Shown here piece after piece: positions 18,425 through 26,810 of a stretch of DNA of 64,000 nt. The notes beneath the pieces were generated by a model. It was not told the origin of the DNA. It saw nothing but the letters and a program-made list of their open reading frames with translations, and did not search any database. The stretch comes from JBAXTZ01 sp041666525 (lineage in GTDB: Bacteria > Bacillota > Negativicutes > JBAXTZ01). The DNA is taken from NCBI GenBank assembly GCA_041666525.1, contig JBAYGT010000002.1, forward strand, positions 163,635 through 227,634, read 5' to 3'. Every line of letters begins with the position of its first letter. The first letter of the stretch is position 1. The position numbers were made by a program, and so were the translations under genes.

Positions 18425-19324
18425 TTATTCTTTGCTAGCCCGTGGGTGCTTGGCGCCATAGACTGCAAGTAATCTGTCAGTTGTTATATGCGTATAGATT
18501 TGCGTGGTCGAGAGGTTGACGTGCCCGAGCAACTCCTGCACTGCACGCAAATCGGCACCGTGATTAAGCAAGTGAGTTGCAAAAGTGTGTCGGATGGTAT
18601 GCGGGCTGATATGACGCTCATGGGCAAAGATCGTCGTATATTTTTCGAACATTCGTCGGACGCTTCTATCACTTAACCTGCCGCCGCGATAATTGACGAA
18701 CAAATAGTTGTGTGGTTTGACTTCATTGGCTGCAGCTGCAATCAGAACATTGCGTGCGCTACGCAAGTAATTAGCAACGCATTTCAGCGCTGAGTCATTC
18801 ACAGGTACGATACGTTCTTTTGAACCTTTACCCAAAACCAGCAACTCTCCATCTTGACAAGATGATATTCGCAGGTCGACCAATTCACCAACCCGCAATC
18901 CGGATGAATAGAGCAGTTCCAATATTGCACTATCTCTTAACCCTAACGGCGTAGCGCGATCGGGCAGATTCAGTAGTCTGATCATTTCAGCTTCATCAAT
19001 AAATTGCGGCAATCGCCTGTCCATTTTTGGTGAACGTACTGCAGCAAACGGATTTGTTTCAACCCATTCCTCACGTAATAAAAACTTATAAAACGTCCGT
19101 AATGCCGACAATTTACGCGTAACACTGCGTTTAGAAATTGTTAATCGCACCTTAGTCAAGTAACGACGTATATCTACAATGGTTATGCTGTTGAGAGGAG
19201 TAGCGATTTCCGTAAAAAATTCTTCAATGTCTGAATGATAGTTTTTTATTGTATGCGCAGCAGCGTGTTTTTCAACACGCAAATAATCCACGAAAGCGTC
19301 AAGTTGTTTTGTTGGTACAAACAT
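18425..19324 (-). CDS. xerC: tyrosine recombinase XerC
   Basis: A chromosome-dimer-resolution recombinase. It has an N-terminal SAM-like core-binding domain (about residues 1-90) and a catalytic domain with Arg in SSGLRVGELVDL, His-x-x-Arg in HTIRHTFATHL, and the final His and Tyr in LGHVNLSTTQIY. From ATG 19324 it is 299 aa, the usual size; the start overlaps the trmFO 3' end by 26 bases. A longer in-frame extension into trmFO is unlikely. Its place in trmFO-xerC-hslV-hslU identifies it as the housekeeping enzyme rather than a mobile-element integrase. Confidence 0.93.
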   Translation of the reverse strand: MFVPTKQLDAFVDYLRVEKHAAAHTIKNYHSDIEEFFTEIATPLNSITIVDIRRYLTKVRLTISKRSVTRKLSALRTFYKFLLREEWVETNPFAAVRSPKMDRRLPQFIDEAEMIRLLNLPDRATPLGLRDSAILELLYSSGLRVGELVDLRISSCQDGELLVLGKGSKERIVPVNDSALKCVANYLRSARNVLIAAAANEVKPHNYLFVNYRGGRLSDRSVRRMFEKYTTIFAHERHISPHTIRHTFATHLLNHGADLRAVQELLGHVNLSTTQIYTHITTDRLLAVYGAKHPRASKE

Positions 19325-20636
19325 GTTCTTTTTCCATAAAAATTCGCAAACTGGCCAAAGACCGCTCGGCGTAATACGCATAGCGATCTTTTTTGCTGCG
19401 GATCTTTTTTTCTGCATTAGGTACAATTCCAAAATTAGCGTTCATCGGTTGAAAATGCTTGTTTGCAGTCGTAATATAAGCACATAATGAACCAAGAACG
19501 GTTTCTAACGGGAACAACAATTGAGATTGACCGTGCGCAACCCGCGCGGCATTGATTCCGGCAAGCATACCGGATGCTGCTGATTCAACATAACCTTCAA
19601 CTCCGGTTATCTGACCGGCAAAATAGATATTTGCGTTATTTTGCATATTTAATGTTGGGCTGATTATCTTTGGTGAATTGATAAAAGTATTACGATGCAT
19701 TACGCCATAGCGAATAAATTCAGCGTTTGCCAAACCAGGAATCATACGAAACACTCTTTTTTGCTCCGGCCACTTTAAGTTAGTTTGAAACCCGACCATA
19801 TTATACAGCGATGCGGCAAAATTATCCTGTCGCAATTGCACAACCGCAAATTCTTCCCGCCCTGTGTGAGGGTTTATCAACCCTACTGGTTTCAACGGAC
19901 CAAACCGAATTGTGTCATAGCCGCGTGCAGCCATTTCTTCGATAGGCATACAGCCTTCAAAAAGCACCTTGTCCTCAAATTCCTGAAGAGCTACTTTTTC
20001 CGATGCAATTAACTGATTGTAGAACATATCATATTGAGCTTTGTCCATCGGCAAATTTATATAGTCTGCTTCACCGCGATCATAACGGGATGCAGCATAA
20101 GCAATTGACATATCAATGGAATCGTACTCAATTATTGGTGCTGCCGCATCATAGAAATACATAAATTGGGCGCCGCACAGCTCGGAAATTTGTTTAGCCA
20201 ACGCATCACTCGTCAACGGCCCAGTGGCAATTATCGTCTTATCGTTCAATAACTTTTTTAGATCAATTACTTCACTGCGGATTATTTCAATATTATCATG
20301 ATTCGAAAGTTTTTTTGTGATTTCAGTTGAAAATACTTCGCGGTCGACGGCCAATGCACCGCCTGCTGGAACACGGTTGCTGTCAGCACTAGCGATAACA
20401 ATTGACTCAAAATTACGCATCTCAGCTTTTAGCAAGCCGCAGGCATTGCCAAGTTCATCAGATTTTAGCGAATTACTACACACCAATTCGGCAAAATTGC
20501 CAGTATAATGCGCAGCGGTCATTTTTACTGGCCGCATCTCAAATAATCGGACGTGGCAACCTCGATTTGCAGCTTGCCACGCCGCTTCGCTACCAGCCAA
20601 TCCGGCGCCGACGATATTAACTATCGGTTTTTTCAT
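19299..20636 (-). CDS. trmFO: tRNA (uracil-5-)-methyltransferase TrmFO
   Basis: A folate- and FAD-dependent enzyme that methylates U54 in the T-loop of tRNAs. The FAD-binding motif VGAGLAGSEAAW starts at residue 9, and the conserved C53 lies in ELVCSNSLKS. The GTL-like C-terminal half has GQITGVEGYVESAASG. From ATG 20636 it has 445 aa. The start lies within the 3' end of topA (20-base overlap), and no good Shine-Dalgarno sequence is seen, so it may be translationally coupled to topA. Confidence 0.95.
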   Translation of the reverse strand: MKKPIVNIVGAGLAGSEAAWQAANRGCHVRLFEMRPVKMTAAHYTGNFAELVCSNSLKSDELGNACGLLKAEMRNFESIVIASADSNRVPAGGALAVDREVFSTEITKKLSNHDNIEIIRSEVIDLKKLLNDKTIIATGPLTSDALAKQISELCGAQFMYFYDAAAPIIEYDSIDMSIAYAASRYDRGEADYINLPMDKAQYDMFYNQLIASEKVALQEFEDKVLFEGCMPIEEMAARGYDTIRFGPLKPVGLINPHTGREEFAVVQLRQDNFAASLYNMVGFQTNLKWPEQKRVFRMIPGLANAEFIRYGVMHRNTFINSPKIISPTLNMQNNANIYFAGQITGVEGYVESAASGMLAGINAARVAHGQSQLLFPLETVLGSLCAYITTANKHFQPMNANFGIVPNAEKKIRSKKDRYAYYAERSLASLRIFMEKEHVCTNKTT

Positions 20637-22722
20637 TTTTCTTAACCGGTTTTTCTTTTCCAAAATTGCAGTCAATATTACTGCAGAGTTTTTTTGCACC
20701 GCGGCCTTTGTAGAGATGTTTCATCAAATACTCACCGCATTTTGGACATTTTTCCTCAATCGGTATATCCCAGGTTGCAAAAGTACAAGTTGGATATTCA
20801 CTACAGCCAAAGAATTTTTTACCTTTTTTACTGCGTTTTTCGGACAACATGCCAATTTTGCATTGAGGACAGATAAAATTCGAAAGACTGACGATCGGTT
20901 TGGTAAACTTACAGTCAGGATAACCCGGGCAAGCAAGAAACTCGCCGAATCGTCCGGATTTTTTCACCAGATTTTTTTCACATTTGGGACAGAGTTCATC
21001 AGTTATTATCGGTTCAATTACCCGGCGCTCAGCTTTTTCCCGTGCCTCACTGATACTCGCGCTAAAGCTTTGATAGAACTCACGCAATGCTGTAATCCGC
21101 TGCATTTTTCCATCAGCAATTTCATCAAGCTCGTGTTCCATTTTTGCAGTAAATTCAGCATTTACAATCGTCGCAAAATATTTTACCAACAGCTCGTTTA
21201 CGATAAATCCAAGCTCCGTTGGAATGAATTTTTTCTCAATTTTTTCAACATAACCGCGATCAACAATTGTTTCGATAATTGGTACAAATGTGCTTGGACG
21301 ACCTATTCCCAGATCCTCCAATAGTTTTATCAGCGAAGGTTCATTGTAGCGAGGTGGCGGCTCGGTAAATTTCTGCGCCGATTCTAGCTTAATTAGTTTC
21401 AGCAGTTGCTCTAAATCGAGCTCTGGCAACGTTTTTTGTTTATCTGCGCTGTCTTCTCCGCCGTCATCATAGACCGCCAAATAGCCTGCAAATATCCGCT
21501 TGGAACCGCTAGCGTGAAACAAATATTTCCCTGATTTGACATCACAAGTTTCAATATCATAAACAGCCGGAGTCATCTGACAAGCAATAAACCGATCCCA
21601 AATCAGCTTGTACAACCTTAACTGGTCGCGTCCAAGTGCGTTTTTGAGTTTATCCGGTGTAATTAGCGCATCAACCGGACGAATGGCTTCGTGAGCATCC
21701 TGAGATGCCTTTTTCTTGTATAAATTCGGTTTGTCAGGAAGATAACTATTTCCAAACGCATCGCCAATAATTGCACGTGCACTCTGTACAGCTTGTTCAG
21801 ATATTCGAAAAGAATCAGTACGCATATAAGTAATCAAACCGGTATGACCAAATCCCGGCACTTCCATCCCCTCATACAGCTGTTGTGCAAGCTGCATTAC
21901 CCGCCTTGGGGTAATATTCAACCGCCGTGATGCGTCTTGTTGCAAAGTGCTGGTAATAAATGGCGGCGGTGCGGCTTTTTTTCGTTGCTTTTTGGTAAGA
22001 TCAATTACCTTGAATTCCGCTGTCTGTAAATCAGATATAATCTGATCGTTTTGAGTTTTGTTAGTGATTGAGGCTTTTTTACCGTTGATTTTGGTTAGCG
22101 CTGCAGTAAAATCGCCTTTCGTTTTGCCATTATTAAGTAATGCGTCGATTGTCCAATATTCTTCCGGCTGGAAATTTCTGATTTCCAATTCGCGCTCGCA
22201 AATTAAGCGAACTACTACTGATTGCACCCTACCGGCGCTCAGCCCTTTTTTTATTTTATTCCACAACAACGGGCTGAGTTCATAGCCAACGATGCGGTCC
22301 AAAATTCGTCGCGTTTGTTGCGCTTCAACTAAATCGAAATCAATAGAACGAGGCGATTTTACTGCACCTTGAATACATGGTTTGGTTATCTCGTTAAAAA
22401 CAATCCGGCACTTACCGGTGATATCAACTTTCAGCACTTCGGCAATATGCCAGGCAATCGCTTCACCTTCACGATCCGGGTCAGTCGCGAGCAGCACTTG
22501 GTCGGCTGTCTTCGCGGCAAGTTTTAATTCCTTGATCAGCGCACTTTTGTCGCGACTATTAATATAATGCGGTTCAAAGTTATTCTCTAAATCCACGCCC
22601 ATTTTGCTTTTTGGCAAATCACGGATGTGCCCCTTGGTTGATTTTACAGTATAATTTTTGCCCAGATAGCCTTCAATTGTCTTGGCTTTTGCTGGTGATT
22701 CCACCAATACCAAATATTTCAA
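20617..22722 (-). CDS. topA: DNA topoisomerase I
   Basis: A type IA topoisomerase that relaxes negative supercoils. The TOPRIM domain begins at KYLVLVESPAKAKTIEG and contains ATDPDREGEAIAW. The active-site tyrosine is in ITYMRTDS. Three C-terminal four-cysteine zinc ribbons are visible (for example CPKCEKN, CPQCKIG and CPKCGEY). The start is TTG 22722, with AGGAGG six bases upstream; this gives 701 aa. An apparent extension to an upstream ATG overlaps the dprA 3' end and has no ribosome binding site. Confidence 0.96.
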   Translation of the reverse strand: MKYLVLVESPAKAKTIEGYLGKNYTVKSTKGHIRDLPKSKMGVDLENNFEPHYINSRDKSALIKELKLAAKTADQVLLATDPDREGEAIAWHIAEVLKVDITGKCRIVFNEITKPCIQGAVKSPRSIDFDLVEAQQTRRILDRIVGYELSPLLWNKIKKGLSAGRVQSVVVRLICERELEIRNFQPEEYWTIDALLNNGKTKGDFTAALTKINGKKASITNKTQNDQIISDLQTAEFKVIDLTKKQRKKAAPPPFITSTLQQDASRRLNITPRRVMQLAQQLYEGMEVPGFGHTGLITYMRTDSFRISEQAVQSARAIIGDAFGNSYLPDKPNLYKKKASQDAHEAIRPVDALITPDKLKNALGRDQLRLYKLIWDRFIACQMTPAVYDIETCDVKSGKYLFHASGSKRIFAGYLAVYDDGGEDSADKQKTLPELDLEQLLKLIKLESAQKFTEPPPRYNEPSLIKLLEDLGIGRPSTFVPIIETIVDRGYVEKIEKKFIPTELGFIVNELLVKYFATIVNAEFTAKMEHELDEIADGKMQRITALREFYQSFSASISEAREKAERRVIEPIITDELCPKCEKNLVKKSGRFGEFLACPGYPDCKFTKPIVSLSNFICPQCKIGMLSEKRSKKGKKFFGCSEYPTCTFATWDIPIEEKCPKCGEYLMKHLYKGRGAKKLCSNIDCNFGKEKPVKKNEKTDS

Positions 22723-22732
22723 GTAGTTCCTC

Positions 22733-23749
22733 CTAATTGCTGCGCAGATAGCGTTTACCTGATTCCTCGCGTACAATTCCTCTCATTAGCATGTTAAAAA
22801 CAGCGATGTTCGCCTGTTTGGCACTGAAATTTGTACGCAAACAAATTTCATCAATAGTCATTGCTTTATCTAAAAATAGTGCTCCAAAAATTACTTCTTC
22901 ATCAACATTGCTAAAACTTGGCGTGATTTTATTAATGCATTGACGAGAAAATAACACAAGTGACTGTAATTCGTCAATTAAATCTTTTGCGCTGTCAATT
23001 AATTTAGCGCCGCTCTTAATCAATTTATGACATCCGGCCGAATTTTCCGAAAAGATCGAACCCGGAACCGCAAAAACATCCTTGCCCTGATCTAGTGCAA
23101 AATCGGCAGTTATCAGCGCTCCGCTTTTTTCGGCGGCTTCTACAACGACAATTGAATTTGCCAGTCCGCTGATGATACGGTTGCGCATTGGAAAATAATA
23201 CGGACGCACTTCAGTGCCGGGCGGATACTCTGATATTACTGCACCGCTTTCAGTGATTGCCTTAAGCAACGAGGCATTCTCCTTCGGATACGCTACATCA
23301 ATGCCGCACCCCAAAACTGCGACTGTCGGCCGGTTAACCGCCAATGCAGCTGCGTGCGCAATTGTATCGATCCCCCGCGCTGCACCGCTGATAACAATCA
23401 ATCCGGACTCAGCAAGATCATGCGCTAATTTTTGCGCTGCTGCTTTACCATATACCGTAGGGTTGCGCGAACCGACTATGGCCACCTTGGGATTTTTACA
23501 TAATTCACCGCGGCAATATAACAACGCCGGCGCATTGTAAATGTTTTTCAAATCAGCCGGATAATCCTGGTCATCGGCAACGATAATTTTGGTGGTCAGC
23601 CGCGCCATAACTTGAGCGAGCTTTTCCACCTCTTCGTCGCTGCGCATATCAACAAACCGCGAATATTCAGCGCTAGTCACTGCAAATTCGGCAAGCTGTT
23701 CAGACGCAGCGAACAACGCCGCACGCGCCGAACCGAAGCTGTCTATCAA
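22733..23749 (-). CDS. dprA: DNA-processing protein DprA, probably truncated by an N-terminal frameshift
   Basis: Loads RecA onto incoming single-stranded DNA in natural transformation. The Rossmann-like core is intact: VGSRNPTVYGK, then SGAARGIDTIAHAAAL and the YPKEN and RNRIISGL motifs, then a small C-terminal winged helix. The longest frame starts at TTG 23749 (338 aa) without a ribosome binding site. Immediately upstream, another frame beginning at GTG 23823 encodes KIYFALNYIKRL and continues to IKY, which looks like the missing DprA N-terminal helices. Adding one T near 23749 would join both into a normal protein of about 363 aa. Either a real mutation or a base-calling error could explain this. 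Confidence 0.85.
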   Translation of the reverse strand: MIDSFGSARAALFAASEQLAEFAVTSAEYSRFVDMRSDEEVEKLAQVMARLTTKIIVADDQDYPADLKNIYNAPALLYCRGELCKNPKVAIVGSRNPTVYGKAAAQKLAHDLAESGLIVISGAARGIDTIAHAAALAVNRPTVAVLGCGIDVAYPKENASLLKAITESGAVISEYPPGTEVRPYYFPMRNRIISGLANSIVVVEAAEKSGALITADFALDQGKDVFAVPGSIFSENSAGCHKLIKSGAKLIDSAKDLIDELQSLVLFSRQCINKITPSFSNVDEEVIFGALFLDKAMTIDEICLRTNFSAKQANIAVFNMLMRGIVREESGKRYLRSN

Positions 23750-23827
23750 TACTTGATATTTTCGGTTGTTGAATCCAAGCGCTTTATGTAGTTGAGCGCA
23801 AAATAAATTTTTGATAAGTTCACTTCC

Positions 23828-24949
23828 TCACTCAAATTTCAGCAATTCATCGGCAATCGCCGCAGCCGCATCCGGGCGCCCCAAATTCATAACGTTCAGA
23901 TGCAATTGCTGCAAAGTTTTTGGACAAGTTAGCAAGCCTTCAACAATATTGATTAATTCATTAATATTCGGCGCTACTATCGCCGCGTTGTTACTGGTCA
24001 AAAAATTGGCATTATCTGTTTCATGTCCGGGTATCGGATTATATACAATCATTGGCAGTCCGATACTTAGCGTCTCGGCAGTAGTTAAACCACCCGGCTT
24101 CGAAATAATCATATCCGAGACCGCCATCACATCATTAACAAAATCAATGTAAGAATAAATTCGTAACGGTTTCCTGGCGTGTTTTTTGTACTCAACCAAT
24201 TTTCGATACATCTTCAAGTTGGTACCGGCCATCATCACCATTTGAAATGGCACCGTTGATTTATCAAGCGCTTCAGCGATTTCAACTAGTGGAATCATTC
24301 CGGTGCCGCCACCCATTGCCGCAATTATCGGCAAATCATTTCGAAGATTGAGCTTATTTAGAATCTCAGTTCGTGCATTGAGCTTGCTTAAATCAAGGCT
24401 TGAAGGAATGCCGGTAACTTGAACATGATTGGCGTCAATGTCGTAATGCGCAAAGCTGGCAACCATTTCATCGCAACCAACAAAATATTTGCGAATGTGC
24501 TCAAAAACCCACCAATAGTGCAATGAATAATCGGTAATTATACCGTACACCGGAACATTGATGTGTTGTTTTTGAATGAGATAATCAAGAATTCCCGCCG
24601 GGAGGAAATGGCTACAGACAATTGCCGAAGGCTGAATTTTTCGCACAAGCTTGAGCATTTTGTAGGCTCCGGCCATGTGCATAAAACTGCGCGTGGAAAA
24701 ATATTTGCCGTACTGGTTTTGCATATCATACAATGTGCCATAAAGTCTTGGAACTTTTGCGACAAAACGTAAATAAGCCTTAGTTAATGCTCCGCCGAAG
24801 AAATCTGGATAGTCTTCGAAAACATCAACCAGGCGTGTATCAACTTCACTATCTCTTTTTTTTATGGCTTTAATAACAGCTTGCGCCGCCTTAGCATGGC
24901 CATGACCAAACGGCGCCGAGAGAAATAAAATTCGTTTTGGTTTAATCAT
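23828..24949 (-). CDS. MGDG synthase/UgtP-family glycosyltransferase
   Basis: A GT28-family enzyme that probably glycosylates diacylglycerol for membrane glycolipids; the acceptor is inferred from the family. The N-terminal part has APFGHGHAKAAQAV, and the C-terminal nucleotide-sugar domain has AAMGGGTGMIPL and SKPGGLTTAE. No signal peptide; the enzyme should be a peripheral membrane protein. I take ATG 24949 as the start, about 373 aa; a GTG nine bases upstream is equally possible, and neither has a clear ribosome binding site. It is separated from dprA by a few bases. Confidence 0.82.
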   Translation of the reverse strand: MIKPKRILFLSAPFGHGHAKAAQAVIKAIKKRDSEVDTRLVDVFEDYPDFFGGALTKAYLRFVAKVPRLYGTLYDMQNQYGKYFSTRSFMHMAGAYKMLKLVRKIQPSAIVCSHFLPAGILDYLIQKQHINVPVYGIITDYSLHYWWVFEHIRKYFVGCDEMVASFAHYDIDANHVQVTGIPSSLDLSKLNARTEILNKLNLRNDLPIIAAMGGGTGMIPLVEIAEALDKSTVPFQMVMMAGTNLKMYRKLVEYKKHARKPLRIYSYIDFVNDVMAVSDMIISKPGGLTTAETLSIGLPMIVYNPIPGHETDNANFLTSNNAAIVAPNINELINIVEGLLTCPKTLQQLHLNVMNLGRPDAAAAIADELLKFE

Positions 24950-25027
24950 TGCTTTCACTATAATAAATTATTATTTGTTCGAGCTTATACTACAATAACG
25001 CAACTGGCAAGTCAATATAAACAAACA

Positions 25028-25052
25028 GCTCGCAATCAAAACGATTACGAGC
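25028..25052 (-). terminator. probable terminator of the ornithine operon
   Basis: An inverted repeat (25028-25037 with 25043-25052) with one mismatch, followed on the minus strand by TGTTTGTTTAT. It lies ten bases past the stop of the GlmL-like gene. Confidence 0.6.
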
Positions 25053-25061
25053 ATTTAGCGA

Positions 25062-26417
25062 TTATATTGTCAGACTTTTTTTCAGTAATACAAGCGCGGC
25101 TTTTGGATAACGATATGCCAGAACCCCGGCCGAAGCCATAATATAATCATGATCAATCAATACTACTCCAGTACGCGGTAGTAAACGAACATCACGTTGA
25201 TGAGTGTTTAAATTTTGCAAAATGCGTACGCCGCACTCCAGCTTGGTCAACGCCCCGCCCGTACCAATTATCCATTTGACCGCCGTCAGGTCTTTCCCGC
25301 GAGCTATTTGCTTGCGCCCGCTAATACCGTAAATATATTCGAGCGTGCCGCTGTGGCGGGCAAGCGCTGTGTGCGCTGCTGCGTTCGCCATGTGTTCAGC
25401 AAGTTCAAGTTGCTCAACAGTTTGCGGAACAGCTGCAACTAATGCGGTTAACTCAACATTATCGTAACGTCCGTTCAAAATATCCTCGGGTTCCAATAAG
25501 GCAACAATGTTTCCGGCATTAATAAACATTCCCAAATCGCCTTCAACAGTGCGCTTTGCCATTGGTTCAGGATTTATCAGCAAAGAACTTATTTCACTGT
25601 CGCCCTCAGTAACCGAGTGAACGTCAGTCGTTGCGCCGCCAATATCGATTACCAGTACATCACCAATGCTATCACGTAATAACTTCGCCGCATTCATCAC
25701 TGCACCTGGCACCGGCAATATTTTACCGGTGACCATTTCACGAATCAATTGCATTCCTGGCGCGTGAACGATATGTTTTTCGAACACTTTTTGGATTGCA
25801 GCGCGTGCGGTGTCGACATTGAGTGCGTCAATCCGCGGATAAACATTATCAACACAAATAAGCTCTTTGCCATTATCTGCGAACATATCTTTGATCTCGT
25901 CAATGAGCGCGCAATTTCCGGCGTAAATAGTCGGTGCCGTCAAAGGCGAGCGAGAAAGTTTCTCGGCATTACGTAATGTGATTTCCTGTTCTCCGTAATC
26001 TACACCACCCGCCAAGAACACAATGTTCGGTTGAATTTTGATTATGCGTTGCAATTCACGTTCAGAAATATCTCCGGCAGTTATGAGTTGAATATTTGCC
26101 CCGGCTCCCAACACTGCTTCCTGCGCGGCTTTTACGGTCATGTCATAGACCAAACCATGCACAGTCATTCGCAAACCACCCGCTGCCGAGGATGCTGCGA
26201 GCATTTCTTTGTAATCCAGCTGGCAATTTATTGCGCACTCAATTTCCTCAATTGCCTTATGCAAACCGATGGTCACATCACCTTCAGCAACAGTCGTTAA
26301 CGCTTGACCTTGTGCGATAATTTGCGGGTCGTCGCTTTCAATTTTGTCAATCGCTGTAACGATTGTTGTAGTGCTACCGATTTCGGCAACAAGACAGTCA
26401 ACTGATAATTTCGTCAT
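25062..26417 (-). CDS. GlmL/MutL-type ATPase associated with B12-dependent mutases
   Basis: An actin-like ATPase-fold protein of the glutamate mutase L family, unrelated to mismatch-repair MutL. It has two nucleotide-binding phosphate loops, EIGSTTTIVTAI near the N-terminus and VIDIGGATTDVHS in the middle. Family members are encoded beside adenosylcobalamin-dependent aminomutases and are thought to be chaperones or reactivators. Here it closes the operon containing oraS-oraE, so the expected client is ornithine 4,5-aminomutase. Length is 451 aa, with AGGTG ahead of the ATG. Confidence 0.88.
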   Translation of the reverse strand: MTKLSVDCLVAEIGSTTTIVTAIDKIESDDPQIIAQGQALTTVAEGDVTIGLHKAIEEIECAINCQLDYKEMLAASSAAGGLRMTVHGLVYDMTVKAAQEAVLGAGANIQLITAGDISERELQRIIKIQPNIVFLAGGVDYGEQEITLRNAEKLSRSPLTAPTIYAGNCALIDEIKDMFADNGKELICVDNVYPRIDALNVDTARAAIQKVFEKHIVHAPGMQLIREMVTGKILPVPGAVMNAAKLLRDSIGDVLVIDIGGATTDVHSVTEGDSEISSLLINPEPMAKRTVEGDLGMFINAGNIVALLEPEDILNGRYDNVELTALVAAVPQTVEQLELAEHMANAAAHTALARHSGTLEYIYGISGRKQIARGKDLTAVKWIIGTGGALTKLECGVRILQNLNTHQRDVRLLPRTGVVLIDHDYIMASAGVLAYRYPKAALVLLKKSLTI

Positions 26418-26470
26418 AAATACACCTGCTGTTTTTAGCTTAAGAGAAACATCGAAACGAAATCACAGAA

Positions 26471-26791
26471 CTATTCTTCAAACATTTGAATTTCCGAATC
26501 AAAATACTGCTCCATGAAATAAACTTTTTTCATAATTTCCGCTTTTGATAATTTTTGGTTTGATACTATCCATTTCGTTTCAACGTCATCGTTTCGATGA
26601 ACAACTGCAACGACCTTTCCTTGGTATTTATCGATCGGATAATCAAAATCCAAAACATAAACGTCCTGTTCTTCGCCATCCCCGCCAATAATCCCCGGTA
26701 TATAGCCGTAGTTCACCGGATAAACATTATTGAATTTATCAACATAACCAATGGGCCGGTCAATAATTACTTGAACCAATTTTGATTGCAC
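26471..26791 (-). CDS. short inorganic-pyrophosphatase-like protein
   Basis: A 106-aa protein whose N-terminal half resembles the core of family I inorganic pyrophosphatases: VIIDRPIGY, VYPVNYGYIPG and DGEEQDVYVLD. It lacks much of the normal 160-180-aa enzyme. Similar short homologues occur in anaerobic Bacillota and are annotated as diphosphatases without firm evidence known to me. It starts at GTG 26791 with GGAGA upstream and lies between oraE and the GlmL-like gene. What it does in ornithine catabolism is unclear. Confidence 0.6.
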   Translation of the reverse strand: MQSKLVQVIIDRPIGYVDKFNNVYPVNYGYIPGIIGGDGEEQDVYVLDFDYPIDKYQGKVVAVVHRNDDVETKWIVSNQKLSKAEIMKKVYFMEQYFDSEIQMFEE

Positions 26792-26810
26792 GATTGATCT
26801 CCAAATTTTT

